Shown here in pieces: positions 8,822-14,951 of a stretch of 36,698 bases of DNA (within the stretch, counting starts at the first letter, position 1; each line of letters begins with the position of its first letter). Source of the stretch: Affinundibacterium seohonense (lineage in GTDB: Bacteria > Pseudomonadota > Gammaproteobacteria > Burkholderiales > Burkholderiaceae_D); NCBI RefSeq assembly GCF_014284305.1, contig NZ_JACOFW010000034.1, forward strand, positions 1-36,698. The letters run 5' to 3'. The translations under genes were made by a program, and so were the position numbers. Under the pieces are notes generated by a model. It saw only the letters and a program-made list of their open reading frames with translations, made no database searches and was not told where the DNA came from.

Positions 8822-8852
8822 AGATTAAATAATCTAGATTATTTTGTCTAGA
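8822..8852 (-). promoter_or_regulatory. Putative BlaI-type operator and promoter of the repressor/peptidase operon
   Basis: TAATCTAGATTA at 8830-8841 is a perfect 12-bp palindrome, and its core TCTAGA recurs at 8847-8852. On the minus strand TAGACA (8850-8845) is a fair -35, and TTTAAT or TAATCT around 8829-8822 is a fair -10. The palindrome would therefore sit inside the spacer, where a bound repressor would block polymerase. Site and promoter are inferred by eye. Confidence 0.5.
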
Positions 8853-9016
8853 TATTTTTTGATTCTTTTTGATTTCATTTACGTTTGTTGTTTTAATACC
8901 GAACGCCATCGCTCGCCTGACGTGCCAGAAGTTTAGTGAGCAATGTAGATATTGATCTTAGAGATGATAACAATCATCGTAGGCTAAACTTGAACTCGGA
9001 ATGCTCACGCTCGGGA

Positions 9017-9022
9017 TATAAT
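9017..9022 (+). promoter_or_regulatory. Candidate -10 element of the yfcG gene
   Basis: TATAAT lies 64 bp before the chosen start codon of the glutathione transferase gene. No good -35 at 16-18 bp spacing is visible (TTGAAC at 8990-8995 is 21 bp away), so this is a weak call. Confidence 0.3.
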
Positions 9023-9085
9023 CGGAACGAGATTTTTGATCCTAATTCTGCGCAAGCAGCGCAAACCACTGAGGAGATTCTTGTA

Positions 9086-9778
9086 ATGATTGATGTTTAT
9101 TCCTGGCCGACACCAAATGGCCACAAAGTCCATATCATGTTAGAAGAATGTGGACTAAGCTATCGCGCGATTCCGATTGATATCGGCGCTGGAGACCAAT
9201 TTTCACCAGAGTTTCTAGCGTTTTCTCCAAACAATAAAATTCCAGCGATCGTCGATGCAGATGGCCCCGATGGCAAGCCAATCGCACTGTTTGAATCTGG
9301 TGCCATTTTGGTTTATCTCGCCGGTAAAACTGGACGATTTTTAGGGCAAACCGATAGAGAAAAATATCAAACTTTACAATGGTTGATGTTTCAAGTTGGT
9401 GGGTTTGGTCCCATGCTCGGTCAAGCACATCATTTCAGGATCTACGCACCGGAAAAGATTGATTACGCCTATGATCGCTACACCAACGAGGCAAAACGTT
9501 TATACCAAGTCTTAGAAAAACAATTGTCGCAACAAGCCTATCTCGCTGGCGATGACTATACGATCGCTGATATAGCGTGTTTTCCGTGGGCGCGCTCGTC
9601 CGCGAATCAAGGCATAGATTGGGCAGAATATCCGCAAACAAAACGCTGGTTTGACGACATTGATGCGCGCCCTGCAGTTCAGAGGGGATTACAGGTTTTG
9701 ACTAAGCATAGAAAACCATTGACCGACAGCAAGTCCAAAGATATTTTGTTTGGACAAACACAGTACGCAAAAAAATAG
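9086..9778 (+). CDS. yfcG: Nu-class glutathione transferase / disulfide-bond oxidoreductase YfcG-like
   Basis: The 230-residue protein starts MIDVYSWPTPNGHKVHIMLEE, nearly identical in pattern to E. coli YfcG. It continues with FSPNNKIPAIVD and LFESGAILVYLAGKTG (thioredoxin-fold, glutathione site). The helical C-terminal domain follows, with LQWLMFQVGGFGPMLGQAHHF and YTIADIACFPWARSS. Nu-class enzymes bind two glutathiones or GSSG and reduce disulfides, including 2-hydroxyethyl disulfide. The frame is open 50 residues further upstream, but that part is not family-like. The ATG at 9086 has GAGGAG at 9070-9075 and matches the family N-terminus. It is probably monocistronic. Confidence 0.93.
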   Translation: MIDVYSWPTPNGHKVHIMLEECGLSYRAIPIDIGAGDQFSPEFLAFSPNNKIPAIVDADGPDGKPIALFESGAILVYLAGKTGRFLGQTDREKYQTLQWLMFQVGGFGPMLGQAHHFRIYAPEKIDYAYDRYTNEAKRLYQVLEKQLSQQAYLAGDDYTIADIACFPWARSSANQGIDWAEYPQTKRWFDDIDARPAVQRGLQVLTKHRKPLTDSKSKDILFGQTQYAKK

Positions 9779-9857
9779 TGCATCCTGTAAGTATATTTAT
9801 CGACTAGCATTTTGCACCTGCGCCAGCACAAAAACACCATAAGGAAAAATTGACATT

Positions 9858-11093
9858 ATGCGACGCGCACCTAAAAAGAAAATTCAAAAATTGGCTGGTG
9901 ATTCACTACGTATCACCAACTTATCCTTAGCGGTCTCACAGTCTGGTAGTCGATTGGAAGATCATGATTGGCAGACTTTGTTAGATGCTCTGGTTGCAAA
10001 GAACCTTGAAACAAAACATCAGTCGGTCTTAGATGCTGCCGCCGAACATGTATTCACCAATCAGCCAGAAGCGTATGAGGTCTTGATCGAGGCAATGGAA
10101 TCCCTCGCGACCTCAGGTCGCATACAGGATGGTGATACCTCTTATGACTTGCTCTTGGTTGCCGCACCTATCTTGGCGTGGAGTCGCTTCGATATTGCAT
10201 CAGGCAATATTCCTGCAACGATACTCAAGTCACTGACGACAAGCTGGCGCGAGTCGTTAATGTGCAAAGGCGTACAAGTTTGTCTCTTGCCGACTTTGTA
10301 TTCGATCGATCAATTGCCACAAGACCATTGCGCTATCAATGATCTGCTACATCACACAGCACGAGATTTTTTACAAAACAAATCCATTGCAACGCCAAAA
10401 GATTTACCGAAGACTGTTCCATTCTTGGCTGACAGCCGCTATTTACTCGGCGTGGTCTTGGCACCAATTAATTCACCTCTATTTCAATGGCAAATGACGC
10501 CCTCGCCTTTTGACATTGCGAAAGCAAAAGAAGCGGCTCTCCTACTTTGGAAACAGCGAGCACATGCCGATATTGCGCACTTGCTCCCGGGATGCGGATT
10601 TGAATTTTTACTGCCAGAGTCTTATTACTCGGCTTGTCGTGAAGCCGATATTTTAGTTCGCCCAATATCGATTCGAGCAACCGTATTCTATTTAAGCCAG
10701 ACCCTAAATGTCGAAGCTAGCGAACTTGGTGCTGTCATTGGTCGATTTGGTCCAGAAACCCACCCAGGTCAAGTCGATGAAATCCGGGTTGGGTTCACAC
10801 TCAGAAAGGAGCCAGAGATTATCTACGGCGTGATTTGGCCGCTTTATCAACAAGAAGACGAACTCAATGCTCTAGTGGGGCCGTCCATTTCTCCAATCGA
10901 CGAACGAAAAGGTGAAATTCCAACCTTACTCAAAGAAAGTGGAATTCAACAGATCCAGATTCTTGAAGACATTTATGGAATGGAATTTTGCGATGACTGC
11001 CAGGCACCTTTGTATGCTGACGCAGAAGGTGATTTAGTGCATCCCGAAATGCCAGATGACGCTCCACCCGAAGGTTCAGTGCATCTGCACTAA
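9858..11093 (+). CDS. DUF2863 family protein
   Basis: The 411-residue cytoplasmic protein has a basic N-terminus (MRRAPKKKIQKLAGDSLRI), an Ala/Leu-rich helical first half, and a second half with a mixed alpha/beta pattern. The acidic C-terminal tail contains CDDCQAPLYADAEGDLVHPEMPDD, a possible single CxxC metal site. It resembles DUF2863 proteins, which I know mainly from Burkholderiales and which have no established function. The ATG is preceded by AAGGA about 12 bases upstream. It follows yfcG after 79 bp and ends at a bidirectional terminator. No enzymatic motif is recognised. Confidence 0.8.
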   Translation: MRRAPKKKIQKLAGDSLRITNLSLAVSQSGSRLEDHDWQTLLDALVAKNLETKHQSVLDAAAEHVFTNQPEAYEVLIEAMESLATSGRIQDGDTSYDLLLVAAPILAWSRFDIASGNIPATILKSLTTSWRESLMCKGVQVCLLPTLYSIDQLPQDHCAINDLLHHTARDFLQNKSIATPKDLPKTVPFLADSRYLLGVVLAPINSPLFQWQMTPSPFDIAKAKEAALLLWKQRAHADIAHLLPGCGFEFLLPESYYSACREADILVRPISIRATVFYLSQTLNVEASELGAVIGRFGPETHPGQVDEIRVGFTLRKEPEIIYGVIWPLYQQEDELNALVGPSISPIDERKGEIPTLLKESGIQQIQILEDIYGMEFCDDCQAPLYADAEGDLVHPEMPDDAPPEGSVHLH

Positions 11094-11123
11094 CATTGGT
11101 TAAATCAATTAATTAGAAGACAT

Positions 11124-11155
11124 AAAAAAACCAGTCGGCAATGACTGGTTTTTTT
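11124..11155. terminator. Bidirectional terminator between DUF2863 and CYTH genes
   Basis: CCAGTC (11131-11136) and GACTGG (11143-11148) form a stem with a GGCAAT loop. The stem is flanked by an A-run on the left and a T-run on the right, so it can stop transcription from both convergent genes. Confidence 0.85.
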
Positions 11156-11172
11156 AATCATATTAATTGCTA

Positions 11173-11637
11173 TCACCAACGTGAAAATGGATGCTTGAAC
11201 AAATTCGCATTCGCGTAACGATAATCGTGACTAACCTCTTCACCAAGCCAAGACGGTTTAACAAATACCTGATCAGCACTAGTTAATTCGACTTCGGCAA
11301 CAACCAAACCTGCGTTGTCGCCAAAAAACTCGTCAACTTCCCACACCACCTCGTCGATCGCGATACGGTAGCGGTGTTTTTCAATTAAGGGCTGCTGACA
11401 TACACCATCCAATAACTCTTTCGCATCGGCGAGAGGGATAGCATATTCCCATTCACCGCGAGATATTCCGATCGTCTTTCCTTTGATTGTCAGCATTGCC
11501 GACTGTCCTTCAACCCTCACCCGCACGACTCGACCAGCTTCGGAGCTCAAATAGCCTTGTCGCATAAATACGGGCTCGGCGAGCTGCTTCCAGTCGTCAC
11601 CGAGAACCAAGAATTTTCTTTCGATCTCTAAACCCAC
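11173..11637 (-). CDS. CYTH-domain (triphosphate tunnel metalloenzyme) protein
   Basis: The 154-residue single-domain protein opens with EIERKFLV, the ExExK signature of the CYTH/TTM superfamily at residues 4-8. It continues with RQGYLSS, RVVRVRVEGQSAMLTIKGK, WEYAIP, KHRYRI, WEVDEFFGDNAGLVVAEVEL. These are the Arg/Lys and Glu residues that line the tunnel and bind triphosphate and metal. Stand-alone bacterial CYTH proteins studied so far are inorganic triphosphatases, so tripolyphosphate hydrolysis is the best guess. The start lies five bases after the stop of the M14 carboxypeptidase gene, so the two are almost certainly cotranscribed. Confidence 0.92.
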   Translation of the reverse strand: MGLEIERKFLVLGDDWKQLAEPVFMRQGYLSSEAGRVVRVRVEGQSAMLTIKGKTIGISRGEWEYAIPLADAKELLDGVCQQPLIEKHRYRIAIDEVVWEVDEFFGDNAGLVVAEVELTSADQVFVKPSWLGEEVSHDYRYANANLFKHPFSRW

Positions 11638-11642
11638 AGCGA

Positions 11643-12767
11643 TTACTTCTTCAGGGCTGTCAAAATCGGCTGTAACATCGCTTCACCGAGTTTCATACTA
11701 CGAGCCCCATCCCATCCAACTTCCAAGTCAGGCATATTCGCATTGTCTTTAAACGGCAATTCTAGAGTCAATGAAACGCACTTATACGTATGACCAATAT
11801 ATTTTGAAGCCAGTTTCAATAAGTCCTCATTGTACTTACTGGCTTCATAGCCATATTGCGTCTGGAAATCCGGACTCGCAGCACAGAAACTGTCCACAAA
11901 GGCGTTCTGCTCTTGCACTTGACCTTCACTGAAACCTTCCAACATTTCACTACCGGCGACAAATACATACGGTAAACCTTCATCACCGTGAATATCGAGA
12001 AACAAATCACAACCGACTTCCTCGATTTTCTTTTTAACGTAATAGACTTCAGGGCTGGTCGCCAAAGATGGCGTCATCCATTCACGATTCAAATTTGCTC
12101 CAGCCGCATTGGTGCGCAAATTTCCACGCACTGATCCATCAGGGTTCATATTCGGCACCACATACAACACCGCTTTATCCAAAATCGCACGCGCAATCGG
12201 ATTCGCCAAATCTAGTAACGCATTCAGCGTACCTTCGACCAACCACTCAGCCATCGTTTCACCAGGATGCTGGCGAGCGATAATCCAAACCTTTTTCTCT
12301 GCACTAGGATTGCCGACAATAACCAGATTCAAATCTCTGCCATCAACAGTACTACCCAAGTCCTCCACTCTGACTTGCTCTGATTGCTCCACACTACCAA
12401 GCAAAGCCAAATGGCGCTCCCAACTATATGGCTCAAAATAGGCGTAATACACACTATCGGTTTCAGGCGTGTGCTTAATCGTCATTACCTTGCCATCAAA
12501 TTCAGTCTCGACTCGAAACCAATTTTCTCGGTCATAACTTGCCACGGCACGATAGCCCTCCCAGCCGTCTGGGTAAGTCGCTTCACCTGCATTTAAAATA
12601 TGGATATTCGCCTCTTGATCACGCGCGCCTTGCAGACGAAAATAAAACCATTGCATGAACTCTGCATTCGAATCTGCACGCAATTTCAATTCAATATTTT
12701 CAGCATTAAACGCACTGACAACTTCAATCGCACCCGCATCAAAATTTTGACTAATTTTTAAACCCAT
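11643..12767 (-). CDS. Cytosolic M14-family zinc carboxypeptidase
   Basis: The 374-residue protein has an N-terminal beta-sandwich domain (about 1-115), typical of the cytosolic carboxypeptidase/Nna1 subfamily, and no signal peptide. The catalytic domain shows the zinc ligands in RQHPGET (His167, Glu170) and DIHGDE (His260). Substrate-binding NMNPDGSVRGNLRTN and GANLNREW are present, as is the catalytic Glu336 in TLELPFKD. Eukaryotic relatives remove glutamates from tubulin; the bacterial substrate is unknown to me. GAGAG precedes the ATG. The tight linkage to a CYTH gene suggests a shared transcript, not necessarily a shared pathway. Confidence 0.93.
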   Translation of the reverse strand: MGLKISQNFDAGAIEVVSAFNAENIELKLRADSNAEFMQWFYFRLQGARDQEANIHILNAGEATYPDGWEGYRAVASYDRENWFRVETEFDGKVMTIKHTPETDSVYYAYFEPYSWERHLALLGSVEQSEQVRVEDLGSTVDGRDLNLVIVGNPSAEKKVWIIARQHPGETMAEWLVEGTLNALLDLANPIARAILDKAVLYVVPNMNPDGSVRGNLRTNAAGANLNREWMTPSLATSPEVYYVKKKIEEVGCDLFLDIHGDEGLPYVFVAGSEMLEGFSEGQVQEQNAFVDSFCAASPDFQTQYGYEASKYNEDLLKLASKYIGHTYKCVSLTLELPFKDNANMPDLEVGWDGARSMKLGEAMLQPILTALKK

Positions 12768-12966
12768 AATGATCTCTCTAAAATGTGTTCTCGCTCATAG
12801 CAAGAATCGATTCGTTCAGACTGCGCTTAGCAGCTATACGCTATTGTCACCGCATATGAACTAATCTGACAATCACTAAAATTAAATTGAATGGCGATAT
12901 TAATCCACTGAATCAAACAAATTTGCGGTAATGCATTTTTTAATGGAAAAAAAACACCGGGTATTC

Positions 12967-12972
12967 TATAAT
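12967..12972 (+). promoter_or_regulatory. -10 element of the tRNA-Pro promoter
   Basis: A perfect TATAAT ends 14 bp before the first base of tRNA-Pro, the right distance for a start site just upstream of the processed 5' end. The -35 region is AT-rich with no clear consensus. Confidence 0.6.
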
Positions 12973-12986
12973 CCGCAGCTCAGTGT

Positions 12987-13063
12987 CGGGGCGTAGCGCA
13001 GCCTGGTAGCGTACGTGCATGGGGTGCACGGGGTCGCAAGTTCGAATCTTGCCGTCCCGACCA
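12987..13063 (+). tRNA. tRNA-Pro (anticodon GGG)
   Basis: A 77-base cloverleaf. The acceptor CGGGGCG pairs with CGTCCCG with one G-U pair. The anticodon stem CGTGC (13014-13018) / GCACG (13026-13030) encloses loop ATGGGGT, with anticodon GGG at 13021-13023. The T-arm contains GTTCGAATC, and CCA is encoded at 13061-13063. It reads proline codons CCC and CCU. Confidence 0.97.
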
Positions 13064-13095
13064 ATTGAATTAGTTCGAATGTCTCATTGACCGAT

Positions 13096-13683
13096 TTATG
13101 CGAGGGCGCGCGCAAAGTTATTAATGATCGCTATATCTGGTGGCATTGAAACAAATGGAATTTGTTCTCGATTTAAGGTTTCCCGCAAATCAAAATCAAT
13201 TTGCCGAGCCTCTTCTTCGTTTTGAAATCGACCGACTTGAACATATTTCTTATCTCCGCGTTCGACGAGAATATTAAGATTATCGTGACGACGATACCAA
13301 TTTAAAATCTGCGCTCTGGTTTTGTCTACATCGCAAATATTCTCACTGTATGTATTGTTGTAATACAGCACTTGCATTAGCGCACACTCAGTAACCAAAT
13401 ACTGCACTTGCCCATCCAACAGATCAAGCATTTCAAACTGTCTTTGAGCGACTTGGTATTGATTTTTTAATGCTTCGAAGTCTTTTTGCCACACCAAAGA
13501 CTTTGCATAATCTGGTATTTGCTCTACGGATTTATGACGCAAATTAAGATTGAGAATAATAGCAGAAGAAAAAAGTGACTTATCACAGCCAGGTCCACCA
13601 ATTATATTGATAACCTTAGTGGGATAAAGTCGCATTTTATTTTCGTGACTTAAGCGTGATGCACCAGTAACTTGGACTGACAT
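13096..13683 (-). CDS. P-loop NTPase resembling phage AAA_28-type kinases, altered Walker A
   Basis: The first part of this 195-residue protein follows the plan of small P-loop proteins common in tailed phages. IINIIGGPGCDKSLFSSAIILNLNLR (25-49) aligns with the phage pattern of beta-strand, GGPGxGKS and helix. IPDYAKSLVWQKD matches their EYAKDL segment, and YLVTECALMQVLYYN matches their TDSPLL motif. Two positions differ: the Gly before the P-loop Lys is Asp34 (codon GAT), and the TDSP-like Asp is Glu99. The last ~60 residues (ILVERGDKKYVQVGRFQNEEEARQID...) are not in a motif I can name. GAGG precedes the ATG. It lies 32 bp after tRNA-Pro on the opposite strand. The substrate is unknown, and catalysis may be reduced. 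Confidence 0.6.
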   Translation of the reverse strand: MSVQVTGASRLSHENKMRLYPTKVINIIGGPGCDKSLFSSAIILNLNLRHKSVEQIPDYAKSLVWQKDFEALKNQYQVAQRQFEMLDLLDGQVQYLVTECALMQVLYYNNTYSENICDVDKTRAQILNWYRRHDNLNILVERGDKKYVQVGRFQNEEEARQIDFDLRETLNREQIPFVSMPPDIAIINNFARALA

Positions 13684-13766
13684 AGTGGCCTCAATAAGGA
13701 TATTGAATGTCGCTCGATGCTACCACGACCATTCTCAAAGTGGGACTCTAAATAATGTCTAGTTTT

Positions 13767-13783
13767 AGGTTTTTGAAAAACCT
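13767..13783. repeat. 17-bp palindrome upstream of the P-loop gene
   Basis: AGGTTTTT-G-AAAAACCT is a perfect dyad about 84 bp before the start of the P-loop gene and downstream of the HTH gene. It could be an operator or a small RNA hairpin. There is no T-run beyond the arm itself. Confidence 0.45.
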
Positions 13784-13836
13784 TCATTTTTCAACGACTT
13801 CCAAGGAAAACATGTCTCATTTTTTGCTTGGATAAA

Positions 13837-13872
13837 ACAAAACAGGGTTAAATCATGAATGACTTAACCCTG
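13837..13872 (-). terminator. Terminator of the HTH gene
   Basis: On the minus strand CAGGGTTAA (rc of 13864-13872) pairs with TTAACCCTG (rc of 13843-13851). An inner TCAT/ATGA pair extends the stem, and TTTTGTTTT follows. It lies 22 bp after the stop of the small HTH gene. Confidence 0.75.
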
Positions 13873-13894
13873 TGTTGGCGACCATACAATCGAA

Positions 13895-14185
13895 TTAATC
13901 CACTCGAATAACTTGATCGCCAATGCGGAACTTTTCCCGACGGTCACCCATCAATGCACGCAATTCCTTGATGCTCAAGTCACTTATTTCATGCATACGA
14001 ATAAGTAATGATGCACCAACTGGCAGATGGTGATGGCGGATTTTACTAATTACTGGTGGTGCAACTTCTAACGCGCGTGACAAAGCAGCATCATTTTTCA
14101 AATGAAGTTGCTTAATCAATGTATCCAATAAATTATTGGGGTTGTAATCAAAATCATCTGACTTTAAGTCTAAAAGGTTTGCCAT
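13895..14185 (-). CDS. Small helix-turn-helix protein, probable transcriptional regulator
   Basis: The 96-residue protein has a short N-terminal arm (MANLLDLKSDDFDYNPNNL). A lambda-repressor-like HTH follows: DTLIKQLHLKNDAALSRALEVAPPVISKIRHHHLPVGASLLIRMHEISDLSIKELRALMG, with helices 2-3 around AALSRAL-VAPPVISKIR. A short basic and acidic tail ends the protein. It fits a Cro/C1-type dimeric DNA-binding protein with no effector domain. The ATG at 14185 is preferred to a GTG six codons upstream, because GAGAGA lies just before it. Several dyads lie in the 280 bp upstream and could be its operators. It has its own terminator, so it is monocistronic. Confidence 0.75.
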   Translation of the reverse strand: MANLLDLKSDDFDYNPNNLLDTLIKQLHLKNDAALSRALEVAPPVISKIRHHHLPVGASLLIRMHEISDLSIKELRALMGDRREKFRIGDQVIRVD

Positions 14186-14206
14186 TTTTCTCTCACTCTT
14201 CACAAA

Positions 14207-14254
14207 ATACAGTTAAAAACTTATCTGTATGTACCAAGACCAAATCGGTTTGGC
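14207..14254 (-). promoter_or_regulatory. Paired dyads upstream of the HTH gene (candidate operator)
   Basis: ATACAG (14207-14212) and CTGTAT (14225-14230) form an inverted repeat with a 12-base spacer. CCAAA (14240-14244) and TTTGG (14249-14253) form a second one directly beside it. They start about 22 bp before the HTH start codon, a common place for autoregulation. This is inferred from symmetry only. Confidence 0.35.
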
Positions 14255-14345
14255 TGCTATTTTTAATTTCGCCTTCACAGTATTAAAACTATAAAAACGC
14301 CCTACTTCAAAACAGAAACTGTGTCAAACACAACATCAAAATTCA

Positions 14346-14380
14346 GTAATCAAGGCGTAACAAAATAACGTCATGATTAC
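14346..14380. repeat. Inverted repeat GTAATCA...TGATTAC
   Basis: Seven-base arms at 14346-14352 and 14374-14380 are separated by 21 bases in the 265-bp gap between the HTH gene and tRNA-Ser. The function is unknown. It could be a regulator site or chance in AT-rich DNA. Confidence 0.3.
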
Positions 14381-14468
14381 CAAACCCTAATAAAACACAA
14401 AAATCCATTCTTGCTTGACTTCCTTGCACGTTTTTTGCTCTTCGTCAAATAATCATGCAATTTGATGT

Positions 14469-14559
14469 TGGCGGAAAGACAGGGATTTGAACCCTGGATA
14501 CGTCATAAACGTATGCCGGATTTCGAGTCCGGTGCATTCGACCACTCTGCCATCTTTCC
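14469..14559 (-). tRNA. tRNA-Ser (anticodon CGA)
   Basis: A 91-base class II tRNA. Acceptor GGAAAGA pairs with TCTTTCC, and the D-arm contains GCAGAGTGGTCGAATGC. The anticodon stem CCGGA/TCCGG encloses CTCGAAA with anticodon CGA (14525-14523 on the plus numbering). A long variable arm is formed by the ATACGT / ACGTAT pair, and the T-arm contains GGTTCAAATCC. CCA is encoded. It reads the serine codon UCG. Confidence 0.97.
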
Positions 14560-14586
14560 AAATTGCCAAAACTAGCCAAGCCCGCG

Positions 14587-14592
14587 ATTGTA
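14587..14592 (-). promoter_or_regulatory. Candidate -10 element of tRNA-Ser
   Basis: On the minus strand TACAAT lies 27 bp before the tRNA-Ser 5' end, followed by a GC-rich CGCGGGC stretch, as in discriminators of stable-RNA promoters. No convincing -35 is seen. Confidence 0.4.
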
Positions 14593-14951
14593 GCAAAGTT
14601 CAAAACTGATTGGTAGCCTGTTTTTTTAGCAATGCCATAATCAAAAGCCCTGATTTCATTGGATTTTTATTTGATATCTTGAATATATAAGGAATTAAAG
14701 AATATTTCCACCTGAAAATAATATGCAAATAGCATATTAGAGTGTTTACTCTAACTATGACTGCAAAATAATCATTTTTTAGCCAAATTTACTAGGTTTT
14801 TTGATTCTTTATTAGGTAAAAAAAGAATCTTATGAAGTCAATAAATTCATTCATTTCAAAATGAAATACTCAGGTCACATTAGACAACTAAGCTTGTGAT
14901 GCCGAGTACAAATTTCGAGTCGGCAATTTTCTAAGGTTAAATACTGATTTT
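14593..14951 (+). promoter_or_regulatory. AT-rich, dyad-bearing leader of the EAL-CBS-GGDEF gene
   Basis: About 360 bp without a gene. It holds two adjacent dyads, ATATGC/GCATAT (14721-14737) and TTAGAGT/ACTCTAA (14737-14754), that share one base. Nearer the gene is a hairpin TGCCGA (14900-14905) / TCGGCA (14920-14925) followed by AATTTT, and a weak AAGG lies about 15 bases before the ATG. These suggest regulated expression or a structured 5' leader. I see no known riboswitch consensus and no convincing sigma-70 promoter. Confidence 0.4.

Noticed and set aside
12109..12441. 110-codon plus-strand frame inside the M14 carboxypeptidase gene
   Set aside because: It is antisense to catalytic motifs of the peptidase and has no ribosome-binding site or recognisable domain.
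12987..14559. Genomic island bounded by tRNA-Pro and tRNA-Ser
   Set aside because: No integrase gene and no direct repeat of either tRNA 3' end could be found between them. The stretch holds only two short genes.
14900..14951. c-di-GMP riboswitch in the leader of the EAL-CBS-GGDEF gene
   Set aside because: The hairpin is simple and the GEMM conserved core is not recognisable.
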